Below, piece by piece: positions 18,449 to 28,259 of a stretch of 64,000 nucleotides of DNA. The DNA is from Mycolicibacter sinensis (lineage in GTDB: Bacteria > Actinomycetota > Actinomycetes > Mycobacteriales > Mycobacteriaceae). The notes below the pieces were generated by a model that was not told the DNA's origin, did no database searches, and saw only the letters and a list, made by a program, of their open reading frames with translations. Position 1 is the first letter of the stretch. Each line of letters starts with the position of its first letter. The position numbers and the translations under genes are program-made. The DNA lies in assembly GCF_001667945.1 (NCBI RefSeq), contig NZ_LZJK01000031.1, positions 1-64,000 on the forward strand. Reading direction: 5' to 3'.

Positions 18449-20107
18449 TCACCCTTCCAGGGACCAGCGGTCCATGTTCCAGCCGGCGCCCCAGCGGGTG
18501 GGGTTGGCGGCCACGCCGTACGTCTTCTTCGACGACAGCAGGGTGCGCTGTTGACGGTACAGCGGCAGGGTCGGCATGTCGGCCCACAGCACCGGGGCGC
18601 TCTCGGCCAGCAGCCGCACCAGCTCGGCCGGATCGGCGGTGACCGCCAGCGCGGAGATGATGCCGTCGATCTGGTCGTTGTGGTAGCCGGACAGGTTGTT
18701 GCCGTTGCCGCTGAACAGCTCGTAGGCGTCCATCACCGACGACCCGGTCGAGCCGCTGCCGGTCGACCCCCCGGTGCTCGCCAGCAGGACGTCGATCTGC
18801 CCCTCCCGCAGTGCCTGCGGCCCGATGCTCTCCGATGCCACCTCGGTGACGGTGATACCGGCCGCCGCGCACGATCCGCCGATCGCCCCGACGACGGCGG
18901 CCAGCCGGGTGTTGGGTGCGCGGTAGCCGATCCGCACCGTCAGCGGTTTGCCGGCGAGGGCGTCGCGGGCCGCGCGCGGATCGGCGTGCGCGAACTGCTG
19001 GGCCTCGGGCACGTTCTCGGCTTGGTCGAACGCATCATCGATGGCGGTGTTCAGGCGCGAGTTGACGATCGGCACGCCCGCGTCCCGAGCGATCACATCG
19101 CGGGGGGTGCACAGCGCCACGGCCCGGCGCGCCGGCGTCTCCGACAGCGGCCCGGACGGGGCGAAGATCAGCTGCTCGATACCGCCGGACGGGGTGTCGC
19201 TGCTCTGATAGTCGTCCGGGGTGATCAGGGATCCCGCCGACCCGGTCGCCACGTCGACGACCTCCACCACGCGTTTGTTGACCCGATCGGCGATGTCGGC
19301 GCCCTGCGGCCACACCGTGATCCGTTTGGTGACCGGCTTGGCGCCCCACCACAGGTCGTTGGCGACCAACACCACGGCGCCGCCGTCGAGCACCGCGTCG
19401 ATTTTGTAGGGCCCCGACGACGGGAAGTTGCGCAGGTCGACATTGTGGTCGAGCTGCCAGGTGGTGTTCCAGGCCGCGGCAACCTTGCCCATGACCTCCT
19501 CGACCGGTCCCAGCCGGCCCTGGACGGCCTCGGTGACGTTGAAGCCGAGCTTGTCGCTGAGGATGTGCGACGGCATCATCGACGTCGCGGTGAACAGCTC
19601 CTCGTAGTCGACGATGTTGCGGTCGGGGAAGAACGACACCCGGGCCTTCTTGGCGCCGGGCTGGCAATCAATGTGCTCGATGTCGAGGTAGCCGGCCCGG
19701 CTGGCGGCGTCGAAGCCGCCGAACCGCCCGGACTGAGCCGCCCAGGCCAGCACCAGGTCGTCGCAGGTGACCGGCTTGCCATCGGAATAGACCGCCGCGT
19801 CGGCGATCTGGTAGTCCAGCACCAGCGGGGCGCGTCCCACCACCGAGATGCTGCCGAAGTCGTGGTCGGTGACGATCTGGCCTTCGGGTCCGTGGTAGCC
19901 GAACCCGGTCAGGGTGCGGGAGAACGCCTGCGGCGCCGCCGAGGCGGCACCGGCCACCGAGGTGGTGTTGTAGGTGGGCAGGCCGCCGTCGACGGCGTAG
20001 TCGATCTGGTCGACGGTGGCGCTGGTGCACGCCGACACCGACCAGGCACCCAGCGCGGTGGCGACCGCCACCAGCAGGGCCGCCGCAGGCCGACAGCGGG
20101 CCGCCAT
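18449..20107 (-). CDS. ABC-type peptide/oligopeptide solute-binding lipoprotein (Rv2585c-like)
   Basis: 552 aa. The N-terminus is a lipoprotein signal with lipobox-like WSVSAC, Cys27 being the probable lipidated residue. The rest is an SBP family 5 (DppA/OppA-like) fold: [16 protein letters not shown] and [18 protein letters not shown]-type segments, and a C-terminal [14 protein letters not shown]. No permease or ATPase is adjacent, so partners must be encoded elsewhere. It ends 6 bp after secF in the same direction and is part of the conserved secD-secF-Rv2585c-apt-relA run. Confidence 0.92.
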   Translation of the reverse strand: MAARCRPAAALLVAVATALGAWSVSACTSATVDQIDYAVDGGLPTYNTTSVAGAASAAPQAFSRTLTGFGYHGPEGQIVTDHDFGSISVVGRAPLVLDYQIADAAVYSDGKPVTCDDLVLAWAAQSGRFGGFDAASRAGYLDIEHIDCQPGAKKARVSFFPDRNIVDYEELFTATSMMPSHILSDKLGFNVTEAVQGRLGPVEEVMGKVAAAWNTTWQLDHNVDLRNFPSSGPYKIDAVLDGGAVVLVANDLWWGAKPVTKRITVWPQGADIADRVNKRVVEVVDVATGSAGSLITPDDYQSSDTPSGGIEQLIFAPSGPLSETPARRAVALCTPRDVIARDAGVPIVNSRLNTAIDDAFDQAENVPEAQQFAHADPRAARDALAGKPLTVRIGYRAPNTRLAAVVGAIGGSCAAAGITVTEVASESIGPQALREGQIDVLLASTGGSTGSGSTGSSVMDAYELFSGNGNNLSGYHNDQIDGIISALAVTADPAELVRLLAESAPVLWADMPTLPLYRQQRTLLSSKKTYGVAANPTRWGAGWNMDRWSLEG

Positions 20108-20113
20108 CGTCCG

Positions 20114-21424
20114 TTACCGTCCGGCGCCCGGCTTGCCGCTCGGACGCTGGCTGCGCCGGCTGGTGGGTCGTACCGGCTTGGCGCCCGGCGCCGGGGCGGC
20201 CGGTGCCGGGGCGGGGGTGGCCGCGACCGCGGTCGCCTCGTCCTCGTCCTCGATCTCGGCGGTGTCCTCTGGGCCGTCCACGGGCGCCGGTGCCGACTTG
20301 ACACCGGTCGCGGCCTGGCGGCGCCGCATCACCCGGCGGGTGTGGTTTTGCACCAGCTCGGTGCGCTCCCGCAGGGTGACCAGCAGCGGTGTGGCCAGGT
20401 AGATCGACGAATAGGTGCCGACGATGACCCCGACCAACTGCACCAGCGCGAGGTCCTGCAGGGTGCCCACGCCCAGCAGCCACACCGCGACCACCATCAG
20501 CGAGATGATCGGCAGCGCCGAGATCAAGCTGGTGTTGATCGAGCGCATGAAGGTCTGGTTGACCGCCAGGTTGGCCTCTTCGGCGTAGGTGCGCTTGTTC
20601 TTGTGCTCGAAGTCGTGGGTGTTCTCCTCGACCTTGTCGAACACGATGACGGTGTCATAGATAGAGAACCCGAGGATGGTCAGCAGCCCGATCACGGTGG
20701 CCGGGGTGACCTCGAAGCCGACCAGTGAATACACCCCGGCGGTGACGGCGACGTCGAAGACCATGGAGATCATCGCCGCCAGGGTCATGTACCACTCGTA
20801 GCGCACCGTGATGTACAGCGACGCCAACAGCAGGAACACCACCAGCGCGATCACGGCCTTCTGGGTGATCTGGGCGCCCCAGGTCTCCGACACCGCCGAG
20901 TCGCTGATCGCCTGCCGGCTGGGCTGGCCGTCGGGCCCGACGGGCTGGAAGGCCTCGAACAGCGCGTCCCGCAGCTTCTCGGTCTGCTCGTTGGTGAGCG
21001 TCTCGGCGCGGATCTGCACGGTCGCCGACGAACCGTTGCCGACCACCACGACCGATTCGGGGCTGTTGCCCACGCTGCTGCGGAAGACCTCTTCGACCTG
21101 GGTGACGCTGGTGTCGCCCCGCGGGAACGACACCTTGGTGCCGCCGGCGAAGTCGATACCGAAGGTGAAGCCGCGGAGCAGGATGCTGGCGATCGCGATC
21201 GCGACCATCGCGCCGCTGACCACGTACCACATCCGCCGCTTGCCGATGACCTCGAACGCGCCGGTGCCGGTGTACAGGCGCGACAAGAAGCTGTGCTTCG
21301 GCGGCCGCGGCGTGCCGGGGGTTTTACGGGCCGTCTCCTCGACGGCGCGGGTCTCGGTGAGTTCGACCGCGTCGGTGTCGTTGGTCGCGGACTTCGTCGC
21401 GCGCTTGGTGCTCGGTTTGGCCAT
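20114..21424 (-). CDS. secF: Protein translocase subunit SecF
   Basis: 436 aa. Six transmembrane segments are evident, with the first at about 62-82, a periplasmic head, and TM2-6 from about 185 to 340. Diagnostic stretches are FGIDFAGGTKVSF (after TM1) and TVIGLLTILGFSIYDTVIVFDKVEEN (TM4-5 region). A Pro/Ala/Arg-rich cytoplasmic tail follows. SecF works with SecD to drive late steps of Sec export using the proton gradient. Start 4 bp after the secD stop. Confidence 0.96.
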   Translation of the reverse strand: MAKPSTKRATKSATNDTDAVELTETRAVEETARKTPGTPRPPKHSFLSRLYTGTGAFEVIGKRRMWYVVSGAMVAIAIASILLRGFTFGIDFAGGTKVSFPRGDTSVTQVEEVFRSSVGNSPESVVVVGNGSSATVQIRAETLTNEQTEKLRDALFEAFQPVGPDGQPSRQAISDSAVSETWGAQITQKAVIALVVFLLLASLYITVRYEWYMTLAAMISMVFDVAVTAGVYSLVGFEVTPATVIGLLTILGFSIYDTVIVFDKVEENTHDFEHKNKRTYAEEANLAVNQTFMRSINTSLISALPIISLMVVAVWLLGVGTLQDLALVQLVGVIVGTYSSIYLATPLLVTLRERTELVQNHTRRVMRRRQAATGVKSAPAPVDGPEDTAEIEDEDEATAVAATPAPAPAAPAPGAKPVRPTSRRSQRPSGKPGAGR

Positions 21425-21428
21425 CTGG

Positions 21429-23486
21429 CTATCCCTGTCCCGTCGACTGGGCGGTCACCCGCGCGCCCGTTTTGGCTCCGGATCTGCCGCCCGGTCTGCT
21501 ACCCGCCCTGGCCACCGCGCGCCGTTCGCGGGCGACCTGCTGCACCGCGCCGAGGCCGTTGTAGGCCGGCTTGGCCAGCGTCGGCGACTTGGACGCCAGG
21601 TACACCAGCGGCCAGGTCACCAGGAACACCACCACCAGGTCCAGGATCGTGGTCAGCCCCAGCGTGAACGCGAAGCCCTTCACCTGGCCGACCGCCAAGA
21701 AGTACAGCACCGCTGCGGCCAAGAACGTCACCGCGTTGCCGGACACGATCGTCTTGCGCGCCCGCGTCCACCCGCGCGGCACCGCCGAGCGGAATGAACG
21801 GCCTTCCCGGATCTCGTCCTTGATGCGTTCGAAGAACACCACGAACGAGTCGGCGGTGGTGCCGATACCGATGATCAGACCGGCAATACCGGCCAGGTCG
21901 AGCGTGTAGTTGATGTATCTGCCCAACAGCACCAGGATCGCGTACACCATCGCCCCGGCAAGCACCAGCGACAACGCGGTCAGCACCCCGAGCACCCGGT
22001 AGTAGAGCAGGGAGTAGACCAGCACCAGCGCCAGGCCGATCGCACCGGCGATCAGACCCGCCTGCAATGAGGTCATTCCCAGTGTGGCCGAAACGGTTTC
22101 GGCCTCCGAGGCCTCAAACGACAGCGGCAACGACCCATACTTCAAGACGTTGGCCAGCTGCCGCGCCTGGTCCTGGGTGAAACCTGGTGAGCCGCCGGTG
22201 ATCTGGGTGCGTCCGCCGGGGATCGCCTCCTGGATCTGCGGCGCGCTGACCACCTGCGAGTCCAACGTGAACGCGGTCTGGGTGCCGATGTGGGCGGCGG
22301 TGTAGTCAGCCCAGATGTCGGCCGCGGCGCTCTTGAACTGCACCTGGACGATGTTGGCGCCGCTGCGCTGGTCCATGCCCGAGCTGGCGTCGGCGATCTG
22401 GTCTCCGCTGATGATCGACGGCGCCAGCAGGTATGCGGTCTGATGGTCCTGCGAGCAGGTCACCAGCGGAAGGTCCGGGTCGTCGTTGCCGGCCAGGATG
22501 TCTTCCTTGTCGCACCGGTTGGCCTGGATCTGCAGGGCCAGTGCCTGCACCACCTTGTTGTCGCTTTGCCGCAGTCGCTTTTCGGCGGCGATGCGCGCCG
22601 CCAGACCCTGCGGTTGGCCCGGCTGACCAGGAATGGGGGGCATGCCCGGCAGCTGCGCCCCGGGGTTCGGCGCCTCCCCCGGCTGGTGGGCCGGGATCTG
22701 CGGGCTGCCCGGAGCGGTGGTTTCGGTGGTTTTCTCCGGGCCGGGGCTGTCGGAGGTGGTGCCCGGCGACGGGGTCGGCTCCTGGGGATAGGGCCTGGGC
22801 TGCGCCGGTGGCATCAGGGGCTGCTGCGGAAGCGACTCGCCGCTTCCACCGAAGGAGCCTTCACCGCCGGCCCCTCCCGGCAGGCCCTGTTCACCCGAAC
22901 CGGACTGGCCGCCGGTGGCCGGCGAGCCGGGCACGCCGGGGTTTCCGCCCGGGACACCGGGCACTCCCCCGGGCATGCCGGGAATTCCACCGGGAACACC
23001 GGGGACTCCGCCTGGAACTCCGGGAACGCCCGGCGGCAGGCCGGGCCGCCCGGGCCCGCCGGGAAGGCCAGGCATCTGGCCGCCGCCGGCCTGCTTGGCT
23101 TCCTCCACCGACACCCCGCTGATCACCGGCCGGATGTAGAGCCGGGCCGTCTGTCCCAGGGTGCGCGCTTCGTTGCCGTCACTGCCGGGCACCGTGATGA
23201 CCAGGTTGTTGCCATCGATGATGACCTCGGACCCGGACACCCCCAGGCCGTTGACCCGGGCACTGATGATCTGTTGCGCTTGGTTGAGCGCGTCCCGGGT
23301 CGGGGCGGAGCCGTCCGGGGTGCGGGCGGTGAGCGTCACACGGGTGCCGCCCTGCAAGTCGATGCCGAGCTTGGGTTCGGCCAGCTTGTTCCCGGTCAGG
23401 AACACCAGCAGGTAGACACCGATGAGCAAAGCCAGGAACACCGCCATATTGCGGGCAGGGTGCACCGGCGCCGAAGGCGATGCCAC
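21429..23486 (-). CDS. secD: Protein translocase subunit SecD with collagen-like insertion
   Basis: 685 aa, GTG start. TM1 is at about 12-31, then [14 protein letters not shown], a periplasmic head with residues 56-120 and 330-460, and TM2-6 from about 475 ([37 protein letters not shown] with the conserved Asp). Between residues 132 and 294 is a Gly/Pro-rich insert. Residues 137-189 are largely GxP/GGxP triplets. M. tuberculosis SecD (about 573 aa by memory) has a shorter Pro-rich insert at this point. Upstream is yajC, giving the normal yajC-secD-secF order. Confidence 0.95.
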   Translation of the reverse strand: MASPSAPVHPARNMAVFLALLIGVYLLVFLTGNKLAEPKLGIDLQGGTRVTLTARTPDGSAPTRDALNQAQQIISARVNGLGVSGSEVIIDGNNLVITVPGSDGNEARTLGQTARLYIRPVISGVSVEEAKQAGGGQMPGLPGGPGRPGLPPGVPGVPGGVPGVPGGIPGMPGGVPGVPGGNPGVPGSPATGGQSGSGEQGLPGGAGGEGSFGGSGESLPQQPLMPPAQPRPYPQEPTPSPGTTSDSPGPEKTTETTAPGSPQIPAHQPGEAPNPGAQLPGMPPIPGQPGQPQGLAARIAAEKRLRQSDNKVVQALALQIQANRCDKEDILAGNDDPDLPLVTCSQDHQTAYLLAPSIISGDQIADASSGMDQRSGANIVQVQFKSAAADIWADYTAAHIGTQTAFTLDSQVVSAPQIQEAIPGGRTQITGGSPGFTQDQARQLANVLKYGSLPLSFEASEAETVSATLGMTSLQAGLIAGAIGLALVLVYSLLYYRVLGVLTALSLVLAGAMVYAILVLLGRYINYTLDLAGIAGLIIGIGTTADSFVVFFERIKDEIREGRSFRSAVPRGWTRARKTIVSGNAVTFLAAAVLYFLAVGQVKGFAFTLGLTTILDLVVVFLVTWPLVYLASKSPTLAKPAYNGLGAVQQVARERRAVARAGSRPGGRSGAKTGARVTAQSTGQG
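22920..23078 (-). repeat. Collagen-like Gly/Pro triplet repeat inside secD
   Basis: These bases encode SecD residues about 137-189, dominated by PGVPGVPGG-type units repeated with small changes ([12 protein letters not shown]). It lies in the exported head domain. The repeated DNA makes length variation by slippage likely. No other GxP tract was seen in the window. Confidence 0.85.
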
Positions 23487-23646
23487 GTTGTTGAGTCTCC
23501 TTCGCTCATTGCACGATGCGCTCTGGCGATCGTCGGGGCTGGTCCGCGCCGGGTCCGCTCGCGACGATCAGTTCGACTGCACCCGCAAAGGGTACGTGCC
23601 CGGCCGGCAAGCTCGGTCGTTGGGCAGGCGTTCCGCGCGTCGGCGC

Positions 23647-23955
23647 TCAGGCGCCTTCGGCGGCCTGCTCGACCGCGGCCTCGGCGGTGACGTCCGCCGG
23701 CTCGATCTTGTCCCGAATCGCCAGCTTCATCCAGGTGGTCACCACGCCATCGGCGATCTCGAGGTCGACGTCGTCATCGGTGATCCGGGTGATGGTCCCC
23801 TGCAATCCGGAGGTGGTGTGGACCCGGTCGCCCACCCGCAGCGACTCGTGCAGGTCGATGGTGGCTTGCATCGCGCGTTTCTGCCGCCGCGAGGCGAAGA
23901 ACATGAACGCGCCCATCACGATGAGCAGCGGCAGGAAGGCAACCATTTGGTTCAT
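23647..23955 (-). CDS. yajC: Preprotein translocase accessory subunit YajC
   Basis: 102 aa from ATG at 23953-23955 (MNQMVAFLPLLIVMGAF). One N-terminal membrane helix (about 3-20), then FASRRQKRAMQATIDLHESL and a beta-rich DUF219 domain with GDRVHTTSGLQGTI. YajC associates with SecDF. A longer in-frame N-terminus to 24045 exists but does not match the family. 160 bp separate it from secD; nothing else was recognised in that gap. Confidence 0.93.
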   Translation of the reverse strand: MNQMVAFLPLLIVMGAFMFFASRRQKRAMQATIDLHESLRVGDRVHTTSGLQGTITRITDDDVDLEIADGVVTTWMKLAIRDKIEPADVTAEAAVEQAAEGA

Positions 23956-24133
23956 GACAGCAATCGATCTTTCGAGTTGTTCGTTTCTTGGTCTTCGGCA
24001 CCGGGCCGGGTATGACGGGCCGCTGTGATGACAACAGTGTGCCATTGTGTGGCGCGAGTGGACGCCGGTACCGCTGTCGGCCGCTTAGGCTGTGGGGGAA
24101 TCCGGGGGCAGATTCTCAAGAGAAGGTGGGCCG

Positions 24134-24454
24134 ATGAGAAGCATTGCATGTGGTCTGGCTACTGCCGTCGCGCTGGCGGCAGCTCCCCTGGCGGTGGGCG
24201 CAATCGCCATGCCCGCCATCGGGTCGGCGGAGCCGCTGAACTGCCCGGGCGGGCAGTACTGGGAGCCGAGCACCAACACCTGCATGCCCCTCGGGCAAGG
24301 ACCGACGCCGCTGGACTGCCCGGGCGGTCAGTATTGGGAGCCGAGCACCAACACCTGCATGCCGCTGGGCCAGGGACCGACACCGTTGGACTGCCCGCCC
24401 GGGCAATGGTGGAACCCCTTCGGCAACGTCTGCCGGCCCCTCGGCCAGGTGTGA
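24134..24454 (+). CDS. Small secreted protein with three 25-residue Cys repeats
   Basis: 106 aa from ATG at 24134 with GAAGGTGGG upstream. A signal peptide (about 1-34, ending IGSAEP) is followed by three tandem units. Each has the form LxCPxGQxWxPxxNxCxPLGQ, with two Cys per unit. The first two are nearly identical and the third is diverged and truncated. The spacing C-x11-C suggests one disulfide per unit and a repetitive binder of surface polymers, similar in feel to peritrophin-like motifs, but I do not recognise the family. It is 3 bp upstream of gabT, possibly sharing its promoter. Confidence 0.85.
   Translation: MRSIACGLATAVALAAAPLAVGAIAMPAIGSAEPLNCPGGQYWEPSTNTCMPLGQGPTPLDCPGGQYWEPSTNTCMPLGQGPTPLDCPPGQWWNPFGNVCRPLGQV
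24236..24451 (+). repeat. Three tandem copies of a 75-bp coding repeat
   Basis: Units begin at 24236, 24311 and 24386, exactly 75 bp apart; the last is 66 bp. Copies 1 and 2 differ at only a few bases, mostly synonymous, so the duplication is recent or homogenised. They encode the Cys repeats of the secreted protein. Confidence 0.9.
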
Positions 24455-24457
24455 ACC

Positions 24458-25798
24458 GTGCCGCCGCTGCCGCAGAGCCGTCACCTGGCCACCGAGATCC
24501 CCGGACCTGGCTCGGCGCGGCTGGCGCAGCGTCGCGCGGCGGCCGTGGCACGTGGGGTGGCCAGCACCATGCCGGTCTACGCGGCGCGCGCCGCCGGGGG
24601 CATCGTGGAGGACGTCGACGGCAACCGGCTGATCGATCTGGGTTCGGGCATCGCGGTGACGACCGTCGGCAACGCCGCACCGCGGGTGGTCGACGGGGTG
24701 CGCGAGCAGGTCGGACAGTTCACCCACACCTGCTTCATGGTGACGCCGTATGAGGGGTATGTGGCCGTCGCCGAAGCGCTGAACCGACTCACTCCCGGCC
24801 GCTACGAGAAGCGCTCGGTGCTGCTCAACTCCGGTGCCGAAGCTCTGGAGAACGCCGTCAAGATCGCCCGGGCCTACACCCGCAAATCCGCGGTGGTGGC
24901 GTTCGATCACGGCTATCACGGCCGTACCAACCTGACGTTGGCACTGACGGCCAAGTCGATGCCCTACAAGAGCGGATTCGGGCCGTTCACCCCCGACGTC
25001 TACCGCGCGCCGACGTCCTATCCCTACCGGGACGGGCTGATCGACAAGGAGTTGGGCAGCGACGGCGAGCGAGCCGCCGAGCGCACTATCGGTGTCCTGG
25101 AGAACCAGATCGGCGCCGAGAACCTGGCCGCGCTGGTCATCGAACCGATCCAGGGCGAGGGCGGGTTCATCGTCCCCGCGCCGGGTTTTCTGCCCGCGCT
25201 GCTGGCGTGGTGCCGCGACAACGACGTGGTGTTCATCGCCGATGAGGTGCAGACCGGCTTCGCGCGTACGGGGGCGATGTTCGCCTGCGAGCACGAACCG
25301 ATCGAGCCCGATCTGATCTGCACCGCTAAGGGCATCGGCGGGGGCCTGCCGCTGTCGGCGGTCACCGGTCGCGCCGAGATCATGGACGCCCCACAGGTCA
25401 GCGGCCTGGGCGGGACGTTCGGCGGCAACCCGGTGGCCTGCGCGGCAGCGCTGGGCGCGTTCGCCACCGTGCAGGCCGAGGATCTGGTCGGGCGGGCCCG
25501 CCAGATCGAGCGGTTGGTGTTCGAGCGACTGGGCCGGCTGCAGGCCGACGACCACCGCATCGGCGACGTCCGCGGCCGCGGCGCCATGATCGCCGTCGAG
25601 CTGGTGCGGCCCGACGGTGCCGAGCCGGACCCGGCGCTGACCAAAGCCCTGGCCGCCGCGTGTCATCGGGCCGGCGTGATCGTGTTGACCTGCGGCACGT
25701 TCGGCAACGTGTTGCGGCTGCTGCCGCCGTTGACCATCAGCGACGAGCTGCTCTCCGAGGGGCTGGATGTGCTGGCCGGTGAGTTGGCCAAGCTGTAG
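24458..25798 (+). CDS. gabT: 4-aminobutyrate aminotransferase
   Basis: 446 aa, GTG start 3 bp after the previous stop. Class III PLP-dependent aminotransferase: FDHGYHGRTNLTLALT (about 148-163), the cofactor-binding DEVQTGFARTG, and the Schiff-base Lys in CTAKGIGGGLPLSA (about residue 291). It converts GABA and 2-oxoglutarate to succinate semialdehyde and glutamate. Length matches Rv2589 GabT. It converges with ruvB, 3 bp apart. Confidence 0.95.
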   Translation: MPPLPQSRHLATEIPGPGSARLAQRRAAAVARGVASTMPVYAARAAGGIVEDVDGNRLIDLGSGIAVTTVGNAAPRVVDGVREQVGQFTHTCFMVTPYEGYVAVAEALNRLTPGRYEKRSVLLNSGAEALENAVKIARAYTRKSAVVAFDHGYHGRTNLTLALTAKSMPYKSGFGPFTPDVYRAPTSYPYRDGLIDKELGSDGERAAERTIGVLENQIGAENLAALVIEPIQGEGGFIVPAPGFLPALLAWCRDNDVVFIADEVQTGFARTGAMFACEHEPIEPDLICTAKGIGGGLPLSAVTGRAEIMDAPQVSGLGGTFGGNPVACAAALGAFATVQAEDLVGRARQIERLVFERLGRLQADDHRIGDVRGRGAMIAVELVRPDGAEPDPALTKALAAACHRAGVIVLTCGTFGNVLRLLPPLTISDELLSEGLDVLAGELAKL

Positions 25799-25801
25799 CG
25801 G

Positions 25802-26854
25802 CTACTCGAATAGCCCCTGTTGTCCCAGTCCCCCGGCCCCGGCCGGCGGCACCATGCCCAGATGCGTCCAGGCCGCCGGGGTGGCGACCCGGCCCCGCGG
25901 AGTGCGGGCGATCATCCCGGCGCGCACCAGGAACGGCTCGCAGACCTCCTCGACGGTGGCCGCTTCCTCCCCGACCGCCACCGCCAGGGTGGACACCCCG
26001 ACCGGGCCGCCGCCGAAACTTCGGGTCAACGCCGACAGCACCGCCCGGTCGAGGCGGTCCAGGCCCAGTTCGTCGACGTCGTAGACGGCCAGCGCCGCCT
26101 TGGCCACGTCGGGAGTGATCACCCCGTCGGCGCGCACCTCGGCGTAGTCGCGCACCCGGCGCAGTAGCCGGTTGGCGATGCGCGGGGTGCCCCGGGACCG
26201 CCGCGCCACCTCGGCAGCGGCCTCAGCGCCGAGCTCGATCCCGAGGATCTTCGCGGATCGGGCCAGCACCCGCTGCAGCTCGGTCGGCTCGTAGAAGTCC
26301 ATGTGCGCGGTGAAACCGAACCGGTCCCGCAGCGGGCCGGTCAGCGCACCCGAGCGCGTGGTCGCACCGACCAGGGTGAACGGCGCCACTTCCAGCGGAA
26401 TCGATGTCGCGCCGGGACCTTTACCGACCACGACGTCGACCCGGAAGTCCTCCATCGCCAGGTAGAGCATCTCCTCGGCGGGCCGGGCGATGCGGTGGAT
26501 CTCGTCGATGAACAGCACGTCGTGCTCGACCAGATTCGACAGCATCGCCGCCAGGTCTCCGGCGCGTTCCAGCGCCGGCCCCGAGGTCACCCGCAGCGAG
26601 CTGCCCAGCTCGCTGGCGATGATCATCGCCAGCGAGGTCTTGCCGAGGCCGGGCGGACCGGACAGCAGGATGTGATCCGGTGTGCCGCCACGGTTTTTGG
26701 CGCCCTCGATCACCAGTTGCAGCTGCTCGCGCACCCGGGGCTGACCGATGAACTCGGCCAGGCTGCGCGGACGCAGCCCGGCGTCGATATCGCCCTCCCC
26801 GACCGTCAGCGCCGGGGACACCTCGCGCGGGGCGGCCTCGCCGGGGTCGCTCAC
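25802..26854 (-). CDS. ruvB: Holliday junction branch-migration ATPase RuvB
   Basis: 350 aa, GTG start overlapping the ruvA stop by 4 bp. AAA+ ATPase with Walker [12 protein letters not shown] (about 66-76), Walker [10 protein letters not shown], sensor motif [15 protein letters not shown] with the arginine finger, and the C-terminal winged-helix domain. Forms the hexameric motor driven by RuvA-bound junctions. Complete and of normal length. Confidence 0.97.
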   Translation of the reverse strand: MSDPGEAAPREVSPALTVGEGDIDAGLRPRSLAEFIGQPRVREQLQLVIEGAKNRGGTPDHILLSGPPGLGKTSLAMIIASELGSSLRVTSGPALERAGDLAAMLSNLVEHDVLFIDEIHRIARPAEEMLYLAMEDFRVDVVVGKGPGATSIPLEVAPFTLVGATTRSGALTGPLRDRFGFTAHMDFYEPTELQRVLARSAKILGIELGAEAAAEVARRSRGTPRIANRLLRRVRDYAEVRADGVITPDVAKAALAVYDVDELGLDRLDRAVLSALTRSFGGGPVGVSTLAVAVGEEAATVEEVCEPFLVRAGMIARTPRGRVATPAAWTHLGMVPPAGAGGLGQQGLFE

Positions 26855-27441
26855 TTGGTCTTCCCCAGCCGGCTCAACGCCGTCCGCAGCGCGTCGGAGG
26901 TGCCGGCGTCCGGATTCTCGGCCAGCACCTTGTCGGTGGCCTCCTCGGCCTGCTTGGCGGCAAAGCCAAGGCCGACAAGGGCTTCGATGACCGGCGCGCG
27001 TACTGCGTGACCGTTGACGACGGTACCCTCGGACGCCGCCACCGGACCGATCTTGTCGCGCAGTTCCAGCACCAGGCGCTCGGCCCCGCGCTTGCCGATC
27101 CCGGGGACCCGGGTCAGCGCGGTGACATCGGAGTCGGCGAGCACCCGGCGCAGCGCGGCCGCGTCGTAGACCGCCAGCGCGGCCAGCGCGATCTTGGGAC
27201 CGATTCCCGACACCCCGATCAGCGTCAGGAACAGATCGCGCGCGTCAGCGTCGGGAAAGCCGTACAGCGTCATCGAGTCCTCGCGCACGATCATCGCGGT
27301 GACCAACCGGGTTTCGCTGCCGCGGCGCAGCGTCGACAGCGTCGCCGGGGTGGCCATCAGCTTGTAGCCGACGCCGGCCGCCTCGAGCACCACGTGGTCG
27401 AGGGCGATGTCGATGACCTCACCGCGTACCGAGGCGATCAT
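26851..27441 (-). CDS. ruvA: Holliday junction DNA-binding protein RuvA
   Basis: 196 aa ([21 protein letters not shown]). OB-fold domain I (1-63), helix-hairpin-helix domain II ([17 protein letters not shown] and [22 protein letters not shown]), and C-terminal domain III (about 145-196). Its ATG overlaps the stop of the third micro-ORF in a tandem repeat (ATGA), and the ribosome site lies inside that repeat unit, so RuvA translation is probably coupled to it. Confidence 0.97.
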   Translation of the reverse strand: MIASVRGEVIDIALDHVVLEAAGVGYKLMATPATLSTLRRGSETRLVTAMIVREDSMTLYGFPDADARDLFLTLIGVSGIGPKIALAALAVYDAAALRRVLADSDVTALTRVPGIGKRGAERLVLELRDKIGPVAASEGTVVNGHAVRAPVIEALVGLGFAAKQAEEATDKVLAENPDAGTSDALRTALSRLGKTK

Positions 27442-27500
27442 CTGCGCCGCTCCTCCTCATCGCTCCGCAAGCTCCGCTCTGCATCGTCGCCGGCGGTCAT
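27438..27500 (-). CDS. Micro-ORF 3 (20 aa), third MIRU-like unit, coupled to ruvA
   Basis: A third identical copy. Its TGA (27438-27440) overlaps the ruvA ATG (27439-27441), and its internal AGGAGGAG is the only good ribosome site for ruvA. Confidence 0.55.
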   Translation of the reverse strand: MTAGDDAERSLRSDEEERRR

Positions 27501-27559
27501 CTGCGCCGCTCCTCCTCATCGCTCCGCAAGCTCCGCTCTGCATCGTCGCCGGCGGTCAT
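27497..27559 (-). CDS. Micro-ORF 2 (20 aa), second MIRU-like unit
   Basis: An exact copy of micro-ORF 1 one unit further along. It overlaps both neighbours through ATGA junctions. Because the unit is 59 bp, not a multiple of three, each copy shifts frame and keeps the peptides separate instead of making one long repeat protein. Confidence 0.55.
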   Translation of the reverse strand: MTAGDDAERSLRSDEEERRR

Positions 27560-27618
27560 CTGCGCCGCTCCTCCTCATCGCTCCGCAAGCTCCGCTCTGC
27601 ATCGTCGCCGGCGGTCAT
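27556..27618 (-). CDS. Micro-ORF 1 (20 aa), first MIRU-like unit after ruvC
   Basis: Reads [20 protein letters not shown] then TGA. Its ATG overlaps the ruvC TGA (ATGA) and its own TGA overlaps the ATG of micro-ORF 2. An AGGAGGAG inside it lies 8 bases before the next ATG. The highly charged peptide is probably less important than the coupling it provides between ruvC and ruvA translation (inference). Confidence 0.55.
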   Translation of the reverse strand: MTAGDDAERSLRSDEEERRR

Positions 27619-28175
27619 GCCCGGGCCGCCTTGAGCTTGGCGGTGTAGCGGCGCCGCTGCTCGGCGGCCAACGCCTCGGCGGCCGCCATCCGGGCGATCA
27701 TCGGGGCCCGCCAGCAGTGGCAGATCGCCAGCGCCAGCGCGTCTGCCGCATCAGCGGGGGTCGGTTTCTGTTGCAACCCAAGGATTCTGGTGACCATCGC
27801 CGTCACCTGCGCCTTGTCGGCCGAACCGTTGCCGGTGACCGCGGCCTTGACCTCGCTGGGGGTATGGAAATGCACCTCGATGCCGCGCCGGGCGGCCTGC
27901 AGCGCGATCACCCCGCCGGCCTGGGCGGTGCCCATCACGGTGGAGACGTTCTGCTGGGAGAACACCCGCTCGACGGCGAGGACGTCGGGCCGGTGGGTGT
28001 CCAGCCAGTGCTCGGCGGTGTCGCTGATGGTCAGCAGCCGCTGCGGCAGGGACTGGTCGGCCGGGGTGCGCACCACATCGACGTCCAGCGCGGTGACCTG
28101 GCGCCCGCGGCCGCCCTCCACGACCGACAACCCGCAGCGGGTCAGCCCGGGGTCGACGCCCATCACCCGCACCAC
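27615..28175 (-). CDS. ruvC: Holliday junction resolvase RuvC
   Basis: 186 aa, GTG start ([22 protein letters not shown]). The catalytic acidic residues are visible: Asp8 in [10 protein letters not shown], Glu in [11 protein letters not shown], and the C-terminal pair in [19 protein letters not shown]. Cuts Holliday junctions produced by recombination. Its stop overlaps the first micro-ORF of the 59-bp repeat array that separates it from ruvA. 84 bp separate it from yebC upstream. Confidence 0.96.
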   Translation of the reverse strand: MVRVMGVDPGLTRCGLSVVEGGRGRQVTALDVDVVRTPADQSLPQRLLTISDTAEHWLDTHRPDVLAVERVFSQQNVSTVMGTAQAGGVIALQAARRGIEVHFHTPSEVKAAVTGNGSADKAQVTAMVTRILGLQQKPTPADAADALALAICHCWRAPMIARMAAAEALAAEQRRRYTAKLKAARA

Positions 28176-28259
28176 ACGCTCCCTACCCTAGTGAACACCT
28201 GTTCGAACACTAGCGGTTGGAGCCGACACCGCCCGGCAGGACACGCGGGGGCGCAGGCG

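Larger units (their letters stand above)
27442..27618 (-). repeat. Three identical 59-bp tandem units between ruvC and ruvA (MIRU-like)
   Basis: The 177 bp are exactly three copies of a 59-bp unit with no mismatch seen. On the minus strand each unit starts ATGACCGCCGGCGACG, contains the ribosome site AGGAGGAG, and hands on to the next ATGA. The architecture, intercistronic position and composition closely resemble mycobacterial interspersed repetitive units (MIRUs), which carry small ORFs with overlapping stop/start codons. Identity to a published MIRU class was not checked. Confidence 0.9.

Noticed and set aside
18176-20728. 850-aa plus-strand ORF
   Set aside because: Antisense to apt, the solute-binding lipoprotein and secF.
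27438-27618. Tandem 59-bp repeat as a CRISPR array
   Set aside because: Units are contiguous with no spacers, and no cas genes are present.
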